Assembly (NCBI RefSeq): GCF_012910705.2
Contig: NZ_WTVG02000034.1
Coordinates: forward strand, 1 to 64,000
From: Aromatoleum anaerobium
Lineage (GTDB): Bacteria > Pseudomonadota > Gammaproteobacteria > Burkholderiales > Rhodocyclaceae
Length of the DNA: 64,000 nucleotides
Direction: 5' to 3'
Part shown: positions 36,030 through 42,546 of the stretch, piece after piece
Position numbering within the stretch: position 1 is the first letter of the stretch
Layout of the letters: every line of letters starts with the position of its first letter
Notes under the pieces: model-generated
The model's input: only the letters and a program-made list of their open reading frames with translations
The model's database searches: none
What the model was told of the DNA's origin: nothing
Translations under genes and position numbers: made by a program

Positions 36030-36365
36030 ATGAGCACTTATCAGGAAATCCTCGCGCAGATCGAAGCGCTCAAGCAGCAGGCGGAAGAAATGCGGCAGGC
36101 CGAGATTGCCGGCGTGATCGCCGATATCCGGCAGAAGATCAGCGACTACAACCTGAGCGCGGCCGATCTTGGCTTCGGCGCGCCGGCGCGGGCCGAGAAA
36201 CCGGCGTCGGGCAAGCGCGGAACGGTCAAGGCGAAATACCGCAACCCGGCCACCGGCACGAGTTGGTCCGGCCGCGGCGTGATGCCGAAGTGGCTGAAAG
36301 CCGAGCTGGATGCGGGCAAGGCGAAGGAGGCGTTCCTGATTGCGGATGAAGGGGCGCAAGTGTGA
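36030..36365 (+). CDS. H-NS family nucleoid-associated protein
   Basis: This 111-residue protein has an N-terminal coiled-coil dimerisation part (EILAQIEALKQQAEEMRQAE) and a C-terminal DNA-binding motif KYRNPATGTSWSGRGVMPKW. That matches the betaproteobacterial H-NS consensus with the GRGxxPxW loop. H-NS proteins bind AT-rich DNA and silence horizontally acquired genes. It sits just beyond the cluster containing an AT-rich cassette, so local silencing is plausible but inferred. ATG 36030 follows GGAGCAGG; the upstream ATG 36012 is less likely. Confidence 0.9.
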   Translation: MSTYQEILAQIEALKQQAEEMRQAEIAGVIADIRQKISDYNLSAADLGFGAPARAEKPASGKRGTVKAKYRNPATGTSWSGRGVMPKWLKAELDAGKAKEAFLIADEGAQV

Positions 36366-36409
36366 TGAATCGCGTCTGCTTGCGCGCTGTGAGCGCTTGA
36401 CCTTTGCCA

Positions 36410-36453
36410 CTGTCTATATAAGAGAACTCACGAACAAGGAGATGCATGATGGC
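36410..36453 (+). repeat. 44-bp leader sequence repeated at 41611-41654
   Basis: The segment from CTGTCTATATAAGAGAA through the ribosome site ACAAGGAG to ATGGC recurs at 41611-41654 with seven differences. Here it is the promoter/leader of the DUF2281 gene (a TATATAAG box and AAGGAG at 36436-36441). At the second site no intact DUF2281 gene follows, showing an abandoned leader. Confidence 0.7.
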
Positions 36454-36676
36454 TACCATCACAGAGCGGTTGTTGGAAACCGCTCGTTCCCTGCCGGAGC
36501 CTCTGCTGGCCGAAGTGCTCGATTTCGCCGAGTTCTTGCGGGCCAGGCACGCCAGTCTCGAGGCTGAGACGGTGGATCACGATTTGCTCGACCTGTGCGG
36601 CGGGCTGGAGAATTCGACGACGTTCAGTGAGGCCCCCGACGTTATTCAGCAGCGGTTGCGCGATGAGTGGCGTTAA
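36449..36676 (+). CDS. DUF2281 antitoxin
   Basis: This 75-residue protein begins MATITERLLETARSLPEPL, then LAEVLDFAEFL, the conserved DUF2281 (VapB-like) opening. The rest is an acidic tail that would bind a PIN toxin. The start at ATG 36449 is 7 bases after AAGGAG; ATG 36446 is the alternative. The stop overlaps the next ATG by 14 bases, where a PIN toxin begins but is cut after ~21 codons. It is therefore an antitoxin without its own functional toxin. Confidence 0.78.
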   Translation: MATITERLLETARSLPEPLLAEVLDFAEFLRARHASLEAETVDHDLLDLCGGLENSTTFSEAPDVIQQRLRDEWR

Positions 36677-36728
36677 GTTCCTGCTGGATACCAACTTCAT
36701 CCTGGGGATGCTCAAGTCGTCGCCGATC
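36663..36728 (+). pseudogene. VapC PIN toxin reduced to its first ~21 codons
   Basis: The frame from ATG 36663 encodes MSGVKFLLDTNFILGMLKSS, a typical PIN-domain beginning with the first catalytic Asp in LLDTN. After this the PIN sequence stops. The frame continues without a break into the following ribbon-helix-helix gene, so a fusion polypeptide to 37004 is formally possible. No catalytic domain remains. The toxin's loss may explain why the upstream antitoxin survives alone. Confidence 0.75.
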
Positions 36729-36746
36729 GTCACGGAGGAAATCACA

Positions 36747-37004
36747 ATGAGCCGTATCACGATCACCCTGGAAGATTCACTCCATCGGGCGCTGAAGGAG
36801 ACAGCGGCACGTCAAGGGCGCTCGATCACGAAGATCATTGAGGAAAGCCTCGTTCTGCGGGGCATCAAGCCCGTGGAAAGTGCTCGGGAACTCGTCGCCC
36901 GGGCGCGCAGCCGGTCGACGTTGTCCGAGGGCGAGGCCACGGACCTGGCCAGGCCGGATGGGATTGGAGGTGAGGAACATGTTGTATCCCGTGTACGTGC
37001 ATAA
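36747..37004 (+). CDS. ribbon-helix-helix antitoxin, 3' end replaced
   Basis: The 85-residue product begins MSRITITLEDSLHRALKETA, a ribbon-helix-helix fold, and continues with the VapB-like ESARELVARARSRSTLSEGE tail. After about LARPD the sequence no longer fits and the frame runs into the next gene's leader, so the natural end is lost. ATG 36747 follows GGAGGAAATCAC, a good ribosome site. No toxin follows. A HicB-like gene overlaps its end by 26 bases. Confidence 0.72.
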   Translation: MSRITITLEDSLHRALKETAARQGRSITKIIEESLVLRGIKPVESARELVARARSRSTLSEGEATDLARPDGIGGEEHVVSRVRA

Positions 37005-37368
37005 GGACGAGGGCAGCGCCTACGGGCTGACCTTCCCGGATTTTCCGGGCTGCTTTTCCGCTGCGGACGAATTGGCTGACCTGCCGCGCATGGCGCAGGA
37101 GGCCGTGGAGGTGCATTTCGAGGGGGAGGACATGGCGATCCCGAAGCCGTCCGCCCCCGAGCAATGGGGCGATGATGAGCGCTTCCACGGCGGGTACTGG
37201 ATGCTGGTGGAAATCGACCTGGCGCGGGTGAGCGCAAAGCCCGTGCGGCTGAATATCTCGCTTCCGGAATACCTGGTGCGGCAGATCGACGCCTATGCCG
37301 CGTCCCATCATCAAAGCCGGTCGGGCTTTCTTGCCCGGGCGGCAGAAGAGGCGATGCGCGCGCGATAG
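36979..37368 (+). CDS. HicB-family antitoxin without a HicA partner
   Basis: This 129-residue protein has the HicB RNase H-like part YPVYVHKDEGSAYGLTFPDF, PGCFSAADELADL and EAVEVHFEGEDMAIP. A C-terminal ribbon-helix-helix DNA-binding part follows (VRLNISLPEYLVRQIDAYAA). GGAGGTGAGG precedes ATG 36979. HicA toxins (about 60-80 residues) normally lie directly next to hicB. None is seen on either side, where fragments of other genes lie instead. It may be a solitary regulator or a remnant. Confidence 0.83.
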   Translation: MLYPVYVHKDEGSAYGLTFPDFPGCFSAADELADLPRMAQEAVEVHFEGEDMAIPKPSAPEQWGDDERFHGGYWMLVEIDLARVSAKPVRLNISLPEYLVRQIDAYAASHHQSRSGFLARAAEEAMRAR

Positions 37369-37421
37369 CCAGTTCGTACCCCCATCGTAAACAGGGGGAT
37401 ACCCACTTTCTTTCGTTCTCG

Positions 37422-37648
37422 GATATCTTCGGCATCGATCTGGTTCTGCTCGCCAAGCCGAACGCCACGGCAAGGCAGATGCAGCACGTGGTCGATCTGT
37501 GCGAGGCCACCGGCAAGCCCTTCCGCACGGTGCCGCCGACCAAGGACCTGGTCGCCGGGCGGGTTGCGGCGGGGCAGTTGCGGCAGGTTTCGATCGAGGA
37601 TTTGCTCGGGCGCGATCCGGTGTCGCTGGATTGGGAGGCGATCCGCCC
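37422..37648 (+). pseudogene. internal fragment of the WbpM-like dehydratase gene (copy 1)
   Basis: The fragment matches 34479-34705 of the intact gene over about 227 bases at roughly nine identities in ten, covering the linker between its two Rossmann domains (IDLVLLAKPNATARQMQHVV and onward). The flanks are unrelated. Most differences are silent or conservative, so this piece diverged while still under selection, or came from a related gene. Bases 37649-37806 hold no recognisable gene. Confidence 0.88.
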
Positions 37649-37806
37649 CATGCGTCATCAACCGCATCGGTTCGACAAGCGTCTGCGCCACCAGAATCCG
37701 GTCGAACGGATCTTGGTGGTGTGCGGGCAGATCCTCGGGCGCCACAACAGGAGGCGCGCCGGGGCAGAACAGTAATGATGAAAGATCTGGCCCCGTTTGC
37801 TCATTT

Positions 37807-37830
37807 TAACCGTTATGATCATTATGGTTA
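37807..37830 (+). promoter_or_regulatory. palindromic operator of the Phd/PIN pair
   Basis: A 24-bp imperfect palindrome with half-sites TAACCGTTATGA and TCATTATGGTTA is symmetrical at 10 of 12 positions. It lies 15 bases before the Phd-type antitoxin ATG and close to AT-rich promoter-like DNA. Antitoxins of this family bind such sites to autorepress; the role is inferred from position and symmetry. Confidence 0.6.
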
Positions 37831-37845
37831 GAGAGGAGGGCGGCA

Positions 37846-38136
37846 ATGATTACCCAGACCAGTGCAGTGGCATTCAGGCAGAACCTTGGCGAGATGCTCA
37901 ATCAGGTGCAGTACCGCCACGACAGCGTGGTGATCAACAAGGACGGGAAGCCGGTGGCGGCCCTGGTCGATGCGCGCCTGTTCGAGCGCATTCGGCGTAT
38001 GCAGGGGCGTTTCGAGGCTTTGTGCGAGCGCATCGAAGCCGGATTCGCTGCCGTGCCCGAGGCGCAGGGCCTGGACGAGATCGACGCGGCAGTTGCGCTC
38101 GAGCGTGCGCAGCATCGCTCGTCAACGCCGCGCTGA
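37846..38136 (+). CDS. Phd/YefM-type antitoxin
   Basis: This 96-residue protein has the Phd fold start MITQTSAVAFRQNLGEMLNQ and DSVVINKDGKPVAALVDARL. A long helical C-terminal part (QGRFEALCERIEAGFA) should wrap the toxin. GAGAGGAGGGCGGCAATG gives a strong ribosome site. Its stop TGA shares a base with the ATG of the PIN gene. The palindrome upstream supports autoregulation. Layout and length look intact. Confidence 0.86.
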   Translation: MITQTSAVAFRQNLGEMLNQVQYRHDSVVINKDGKPVAALVDARLFERIRRMQGRFEALCERIEAGFAAVPEAQGLDEIDAAVALERAQHRSSTPR

Positions 38137-38573
38137 TGGCGTCGCACACGCTGCGCGTCGTTCTCGATACGAATGTGCTGCTCTCGGGCATTGCCTACCC
38201 GGGTAGCGTGCCGGGCAAGATCATGGCCGCCTGGCGCCACGGCTCGGTCGATGTGGTGCTGTCGTCCTTCATTCTGGACGAGTTGCGACGCGTTCTCCCT
38301 CGACTCGCCAATCGACACGGATTGTCGGCCACCGAGATTGACGACCTGGTGGACATTCTCTCCATCCTCGCCGTGGTGATCGACCCCTTGCCGGCGGCCG
38401 AAGCAGAACTGCGGGATATCGATGACCTCCCGGTGCTGGGCACCCTGCTTGCGGCACGCCAGAACGAGGGCGCCGATTACCTGGTGACCGGCGACAAGGA
38501 CCTGCTCGTTTTGGCCGACCGTTTTCCGATCGTCACCCCCGCGGAGTTCTGGAAAAGGCATGGCAGTTTGTGA
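38136..38573 (+). CDS. PIN-domain toxin (COG1569-like)
   Basis: This 145-residue protein begins LRVVLDTNVLLSGIAYPG with catalytic Asp at 11. The family-typical SSFILDELRRVL (Glu) and YLVTGDKDLLVL (two Asp) motifs complete the active site. PIN_3 family toxins are endoribonucleases. The preceding Phd-type antitoxin overlaps by one base. The pair appears functional and is flanked by WbpM-like and DUF4160 fragments. Confidence 0.87.
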   Translation: MASHTLRVVLDTNVLLSGIAYPGSVPGKIMAAWRHGSVDVVLSSFILDELRRVLPRLANRHGLSATEIDDLVDILSILAVVIDPLPAAEAELRDIDDLPVLGTLLAARQNEGADYLVTGDKDLLVLADRFPIVTPAEFWKRHGSL

Positions 38574-38644
38574 GGTGGATTCAGCCGTCGCTCCGTTCGT
38601 GCAAGCCCTGTTCAAGGAACTCCCTGCCGCCATGTTGGGATATG

Positions 38645-39359
38645 CAAATTGCGCGCTGGACGGGAAGGCACGGTGGACATCGCCTCACTTGAGATCAAGG
38701 GCCGCACTGCGCCACGCGAGATCAAGGAGGAGTTGGATCGAAACCAACCGGGCATTCCTGCTCGGCGAATGGCGGAGGTATAACCCGTGAGCAACTACTT
38801 TTTCCCCAAGCTGTTGGCTGTGGAAGCCCTCGCCCCTTATCGCCTGCGCACGAACTGGAGCACCGGCGAGTCGCTGGAGGTCGATGTAGAAGGCGTATTG
38901 CGTTCAATCTCCCCGCTCACCGCCATCCTCAACCCGGAGGTGTTTGCCCGGGTTCATGTCGGCGAATGGGGTAACAGCGTCGAATGGATCGACGAGGAGT
39001 TCGGTGCGGACAACGTCTACGCCTGGGCCAAGGAACAGGCCGGCGATGTCAGCCATCAGATGTTCGACGAGTGGATGCACCGCAACGCGTTGTCGCTCAA
39101 CACGGCGGCCGAGGCCCTGGGCATCAGCCGTCGCATGGTCAGCTACTACCGCACGGCGCACAAAGCCATCCCGCGTGCGATCTGGCTGGCCTGCCTCGGC
39201 TGGGAAGCGACCCGACCAAAGACCAAGACGCTTCCGCGTGCTTTGCCCACGGCTCGCGAGTATGCAGCACTCCACGCTTGACGAAAACGGACCTCTGCGA
39301 TCCCACCGCGAGCGGTGCCTTGTTTGGTCGCGACTGGCCCGGTGCGCGCGCTGTAGGTG
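38645..39359 (+). repeat. 715-bp exact direct repeat, copy 1 (partner 42624-43338)
   Basis: All bases compared between 38645-39359 and 42624-43338 are identical, including a complete DUF2442 gene and the 3' two-thirds of a DUF4160 gene. The offset is constant at 3979 bases. Both ends break sharply. Here the DUF4160 gene lacks its 5' end (38645-38783 is a fragment), and the right end joins a vanZ scrap at 39360. Confidence 0.92.
38787..39281 (+). CDS. DUF2442 protein with C-terminal helix-turn-helix (copy 1)
   Basis: This 164-residue protein has a DUF2442 fold (~1-80, [20 protein letters not shown]) joined to a helix-turn-helix-like part ([20 protein letters not shown]). It starts with GTG 38787, 7 bases after GGAGGT. 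It is identical in sequence to the gene at 42766. Its DUF4160 partner upstream is 5'-truncated here, so this copy may act only as a DNA-binding regulator or be non-functional. Bases 38574-38644 hold no supported gene. Confidence 0.82.
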   Translation: MSNYFFPKLLAVEALAPYRLRTNWSTGESLEVDVEGVLRSISPLTAILNPEVFARVHVGEWGNSVEWIDEEFGADNVYAWAKEQAGDVSHQMFDEWMHRNALSLNTAAEALGISRRMVSYYRTAHKAIPRAIWLACLGWEATRPKTKTLPRALPTAREYAALHA

Positions 39360-39380
39360 TGGCACGATTGGCTGGCCGAT
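39360..39380 (+). pseudogene. 21-bp vanZ-like gene scrap
   Basis: These 21 bases are identical to 43588-43608 inside the intact VanZ-like gene (encoding WHDWLAD). They begin where the 715-bp repeat ends. In copy 2 the full vanZ-like gene follows the repeat, so copy 1 has lost ~250 bases from the start of that gene up to this point. Confidence 0.7.
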
Positions 39381-39502
39381 CATCGATCGCTTTTTCATGA
39401 CGATTCCCGAAGCCTGCCAGTTGATCATGCAGGCGGCAGCGATCGGCGACGACGCGGACACCTTCGTGCTCGACATGGGCGAGCCGGTGAAGATCCGTTA
39501 CC
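39381..39502 (+). pseudogene. internal fragment of the WbpM-like dehydratase gene (copy 2)
   Basis: The fragment is 122 bases matching 35297-35418 with only three differences, encoding [20 protein letters not shown] and onward. It is joined on the left to the vanZ scrap and on the right, through shared TACC bases, to a copy of the sequence that follows the WbpM-like gene. It covers a different part of the gene from copy 1 at 37422. Confidence 0.9.
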
Positions 39503-39620
39503 CGGATGAACGCTCGTGCTGACCTGTTGGTTTTCTGGATGAGCGGGGCTATGCTGGGTGGCAACAGCGCCCAAACCTCTGATGTCGGCTCGTCCGGCAT
39601 TATGTTTGGGCCTTCTTTTG
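39499..39620 (+). repeat. second copy of the 122-bp post-wbpM sequence
   Basis: It matches 35779-35900 with about three differences and ends at the same GGGCCTTCTTTTG, after which the two sites diverge. It is fused directly to the WbpM-like fragment at 39381-39502, while at the original locus the two pieces are ~360 bases apart. A deletion between them is therefore recorded here. Confidence 0.85.
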
Positions 39621-39630
39621 GGCGCGCGCG

Positions 39631-40302
39631 ATGAGCGCCTGCCCCCAGCCCCGCAGCGCGAGGAACCGATCGAACCGGCGCCTGGTATCTATTCCATACG
39701 GCGGCGACGACTACCAGCAGTTGAAGGCGGCGATCGGCATCCACCTGCTCGACTTCGAACTCTTCAGCGCGCCCGAGCATCAAAGCCAGGCGCTGTGGTG
39801 CTTTGAGCTGCGCGACCGGGCACAGCCGCAGGTGAAACTCGGCGACGAGCTACAATTGAACCTGATCGAACTGCCCAAGGCCGACCGCCTGGGCAGCGGC
39901 ACTCCCGCGCTGGCGGCATGGGTCGCCTTCCTCGAACACTGGCAGGAGGAAACCAGGATGTCTCGAATCACCTACGCACCGGTACAACAGGCGCTCGAGC
40001 ACATCAAGAACCTGAGCGCCGACGACGAAACCCGCCGGCTGGCCTTCGTGCGCGAACGGGCCCTGCGCGACGAGCGCAGCGAAATCCGCGCCGCGCGGGA
40101 GGAAGGGAAGCTCGAAGGGAAACTTGAAGGGAAGCTCGAAGGCGAGGTCGCGGTGCTCGCGCGCCTGCTCACCCGCCGCTTTGGCCCGCTGTCGCCCGAA
40201 ACCCGCCTGCACTTGCAGGACGCGACCACCGAACAGCTTGAGCGCTGGGCTGACCGGATTCTGGATGCGCAGTGCATTGATGAGGTGTTTGCGGAAAGCT
40301 GA
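39631..40302 (+). pseudogene. Rpn/PDDEXK-family nuclease-transposase protein, N-terminus missing
   Basis: From about 39697 the frame gives the middle and end of an Rpn-type (recombination-promoting nuclease, PF12784-like) protein: YGGDDYQQLKAAIGIHLLDF, ALWCFELRDR and WVAFLEHW. A Lys/Glu-rich EGKLEGKLEGKLEG and the terminal RFGPLSPETRLHLQDATTEQ follow. The N-terminal part with the catalytic D...ExK residues is absent, and the first ~20 codons read unrelated sequence. It is presumed inactive. Rpn proteins stimulate RecA-independent recombination and some act as anti-phage toxins. Confidence 0.75.
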
Positions 40303-40307
40303 CGCCT

Positions 40308-40381
40308 GACTTCCGCCACAACATCGCGCACGGCGGGCATGACCACCACACCAAGACGGAGAAGTTCCTGGTGATCAAGGG
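40308..40381 (+). pseudogene. two capF pieces fused (scar)
   Basis: The in-frame product DFRHNIAHGGHDHHTKTEK, then FLVIKG, combines a piece like CapF FCHNIARD with the cupin piece GGHYHHTKTEKFLVIRG. In intact CapF these lie ~130 residues apart. The remainder of capF is absent. A third piece of the gene's end lies at 40603-40635, so a diverged capF copy was cut down here. Confidence 0.72.
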
Positions 40382-40602
40382 AGCGGTTTGGCGATGAATT
40401 CACAAAAATTTTCGGCATCGAGCCCGACGCGCTCACGGCCAACGAAGCCCAGTACCTGGTTGGCTTCAAATCGATTGACGCCATCCGAAATCGCCTTGCT
40501 GCAGCAGAGCAAGAAATCGATCGCCGACTACGTTCAAAAGGAATTACCCGAGCGTCTGAAGCAACGGCATCTGGAGCACATGCTGACAAAGGTGTGACGC
40601 CT
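40382..40602 (+). other. unidentified coding remnant between capF pieces
   Basis: One frame is open through this stretch (RFGDEFTKIFGIEPDALTAN, then AQYLVGFKSIDAIRNRL and further) and runs into the capF tail. An overlapping 69-residue frame from 40388 is an alternative. No family is recognised. The first frame has protein-like composition, so it is probably the end of a broken gene rather than non-coding DNA. Confidence 0.4.
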
Positions 40603-40635
40603 TCCCACCCCGACACGTTCGCGTGCCCGCTGTAA
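40603..40635 (+). pseudogene. 3' end of a capF-like gene
   Basis: The codons HPDTFACPL followed by TAA match the end of CapF (RPDTYACPL) at 23322-23351. They lie in frame with the unidentified remnant upstream. The next module, MNT/HEPN, begins 32 bases later. This is the third capF-derived piece in ~330 bases. Confidence 0.7.
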
Positions 40636-40667
40636 ACTGCAAGATGCCCCAGGAACGGAGTGCGCAC

Positions 40668-40949
40668 ATGCGAATTTCTGCCGACAAGGCTCACCTTGCT
40701 TCCGACATTATCGCCAGGCAATACGGCGAAAATGCCCGGATATGGTTATTTGGCTCTCGCGCTGATGACAACCAGCACGGTGGCGATGTGGACCTCTACG
40801 TGGAAGCTGACTCCACGGACGTCATGCGAAAGGTTCGCTGCAAGGCAGCGCTTACCGAGTTGTTCGACCTGAAAGTGGACCTGATCGTAGGCACAGGCGA
40901 CAAACCGATTCATCGCATTGCAAGATCAACTGGAGTGCGTTTGAAATGA
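40668..40949 (+). CDS. MntA-like minimal nucleotidyltransferase antitoxin
   Basis: This 93-residue protein has WLFGSRADDNQHGGDVDLYV, a complete GS-x9-DxD nucleotidyltransferase site (G29-S30, D40/D42). MntA proteins neutralise HepT by adding AMP groups to a Tyr near its active site. The next gene overlaps as ATGA and is HEPN-like. ATG 40668 lies after GGAACGGAG; ATG 40644 is an upstream alternative. It differs from the winged-helix MNT protein at 6098. Confidence 0.83.
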   Translation: MRISADKAHLASDIIARQYGENARIWLFGSRADDNQHGGDVDLYVEADSTDVMRKVRCKAALTELFDLKVDLIVGTGDKPIHRIARSTGVRLK

Positions 40950-41419
40950 CCGAAAACCTCAGGATCATTCACAAGAAGCTCGGCTACCTGGCTCGCATGC
41001 AAACCGACTTGCAGCACTCCATTGGAAAGATGGCTTCTCCGCTCCGGAAGATACAGCTTGGCGATATTGCCGGAATGACGCCTGACGAGCGCGAGACGGT
41101 CTCCGCCTTCACGACCCGATTTGCCACGTATCAGGAGCAGATCGGCAAGACCATGCGAAGCATCGCAATTGAAGAGGAAAGCGCTACCACCCCGTTCGGA
41201 GCAATTCTTGCGCTGATGGAAAAGCTTGGGATCCTTGACAGTGGAGAGAAATGGAAGGAACTCCGAGAACTTCGCAATCTGGTCAGTCACGAATATGAGG
41301 ACGATCCGGACGAACTGTTTCAGGTGCTCAACAAGCTGGTAGAGAACGCTCCGTACCTCACGGCTATCCACGAAAGAATCCAGGACTTTGTCACGCAAGC
41401 CTACCCGGCTGCTTCCTGA
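40946..41419 (+). CDS. HepT-like HEPN toxin
   Basis: This 157-residue helical protein has a HEPN catalytic motif RELRNLVSHEYEDD: R110-x4-H115 followed by Tyr117, the residue AMPylated by MntA in characterised pairs. The ATGA overlap with the nucleotidyltransferase gene supports a MntA-HepT toxin-antitoxin module, in which HepT is an RNase. Unlike the HEPN protein at 6678, the RxxxxH motif is complete here. Confidence 0.83.
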   Translation: MTENLRIIHKKLGYLARMQTDLQHSIGKMASPLRKIQLGDIAGMTPDERETVSAFTTRFATYQEQIGKTMRSIAIEEESATTPFGAILALMEKLGILDSGEKWKELRELRNLVSHEYEDDPDELFQVLNKLVENAPYLTAIHERIQDFVTQAYPAAS

Positions 41420-41617
41420 TTCGAGGTACTGGCGAGCATCAACCCGGGTAACGATCTGGCCGACCTGATCGACCAGGAACGTGTGGGGCGCGTGACGACG
41501 GACGCCTCGGCCGATTCGCTCGCGCAGGCCGCAACCGAACTGGCCGATGCGCTCGAAGGCCCATCCCGGCTTCGCAGCGCGCTGCAAGTCTCTGTCGGCA
41601 CGACTGTTCTCTGTCTA
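41420..41617 (+). pseudogene. frameshifted C-terminal fragment of a WbuB/WcaI-like glycosyltransferase
   Basis: One frame reads FEVLASINPGNDLADLIDQE, then RVGRVTTDASADSLAQAATE, the donor-domain end typical of WbuB/WcaI proteins. After about 41560 a different frame continues with FAARCKSLSARLFSV, the usual final helix. This indicates a frameshift. It does not match the intact gene at 26409 closely enough to be a recent copy. The fragment runs into the duplicated DUF2281 leader at 41611. Confidence 0.6.
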
Positions 41618-41654
41618 CGCAAGAGAATCCACGAACAAGGAGACGCACGATGGC
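41611..41654 (+). repeat. second copy of the DUF2281 leader
   Basis: The segment resembles 36410-36453 with seven differences and keeps the ACAAGGAG ribosome site and an ATGGC start. Only a 12-codon frame (MAKLSLRHRTGR) follows before a stop, so the gene it once served has been lost. It joins a glycosyltransferase fragment on the left. Confidence 0.65.
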
Positions 41655-41706
41655 CAAACTGTCTTTGCGGCATCGAACAGGGCGGTGACAAGCAGCTTGT
41701 ACAGCT

Positions 41707-41739
41707 CTGAATTGGGCTCTATATTTAGAGCTAATTCAG
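41707..41739 (+). promoter_or_regulatory. nested palindromic operator of the Phd/RelE pair
   Basis: A perfect inner inverted repeat GCTCTA-TATT-TAGAGC lies inside outer arms CTGAATT and AATTCAG, all within 41707-41739. The antitoxin ATG at 41754 follows AAGGAGAAATGAA. The position right over the expected promoter suggests autorepression by the antitoxin. It is AT-rich against a GC-rich background. Confidence 0.65.
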
Positions 41740-41753
41740 AAAGGAGAAATGAA

Positions 41754-42005
41754 ATGGACGCGATCTACGCCGACTTCTCGGTCAGCATGTCCGAGTTCAA
41801 GAAGAACCCGGCCCAGGTGCTGCGCACCGCTGGCGAAAAACCCGTGGCGGTGCTCAACCATAACCGCCCGGCCTTCTACATGGTGACGCCCAAGCTCTTC
41901 GAGGCGCTGCTCGATGAGTTGGCCGACCGCGACTTGGTGGAACTTGCACGGCAGCGAGTGGCGCGCAAGGAAACCGCAGTCGAGGTGGACATTGACACTC
42001 TCTGA
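41754..42005 (+). CDS. Phd/RelB-like antitoxin
   Basis: This 83-residue protein begins MDAIYADFSVSMSEFKKNPA, then KPVAVLNHNRPAFYMV, a Phd/YefM fold. The C-terminal RQRVARKETAVEVDIDTL is the toxin-binding segment. AAGGAG at 41741-41746 is a good ribosome site. The RelE gene begins 14 bases before this stop. Both genes are intact, and the pair has its own palindromic operator. Confidence 0.85.
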   Translation: MDAIYADFSVSMSEFKKNPAQVLRTAGEKPVAVLNHNRPAFYMVTPKLFEALLDELADRDLVELARQRVARKETAVEVDIDTL

Positions 42006-42321
42006 CCCGTCCTCGACACCCACGCGCTACCGCCTGAAGTTTCTGCCCGAGGCCCTCGCCGAGTGGAACGCGTTGGATGGCAGCGTCAAGGAGGTGCTGA
42101 AGAAGCTCCTGCGGAAGCGACTGGAGCAACCCCGCCTGCCCGGGGCCGAACTTCATGGCGATCTGCGCGACTGCTACAAGATCAAGCTGCTCAAGCAGGG
42201 CTATCGGTTGGTTTACCAAGTCGAAGATGATGTGCTGGTAGTACTCGTCCTGGCAGTAGCCAAACGCGAGGATATGGCGGTTTACCGGGCAGCGGTAGAT
42301 CGTTTGCTGTCCCGACAGTAA
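41992..42321 (+). CDS. RelE-family mRNA interferase toxin
   Basis: This ~109-residue protein has the RelE/ParE fold pattern YRLKFLPEALAEWNALDGSV, then LRDCYKIKLLKQGYRLVYQV and LVVLVLAVAKREDMAVY. Basic residues are placed for ribosome-dependent mRNA cleavage. TTG 41992 is the most likely start and gives a 14-base overlap with the antitoxin. Bases 42322-42546 hold only a 29-codon remnant (MQRIPTNVTAYAGEFLDKD and onward) and no supported gene. Confidence 0.84.
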   Translation: MTLSDPSSTPTRYRLKFLPEALAEWNALDGSVKEVLKKLLRKRLEQPRLPGAELHGDLRDCYKIKLLKQGYRLVYQVEDDVLVVLVLAVAKREDMAVYRAAVDRLLSRQ

Positions 42322-42546
42322 CCCCCACGCTGCTTTGCCTATGCAGCGCATTCCGACGAACGTGACCGCCTACGCCGGCGAGTTTCTCGACAAGGACCGC
42401 ATCCTGGAACGCTTTCTGGCGGAGCTTTGAGCGCGATGTGGCTGAGCGACGAGATCCGGACAAGCGCGAACTGCTGTAGGGGCGGAGGGGCACAAAACTG
42501 GGAATCTCCTTGCAGTGGAGCAACCATTGCACCTACATTTGATGTC

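Noticed and set aside
37377-37403. Rho-independent terminator (CCCCC ... GGGGG stem) after hicB
   Set aside because: The stem is only 5 bp with a 10-base loop and no T-run follows.
40107-40142. Short in-phase repeat (EGKLEGKLEGKLEG) as a possible variable-number repeat locus
   Set aside because: Lys/Glu-rich repeats are normal in the C-terminal part of Rpn proteins; only three units occur and nothing suggests phase variation.
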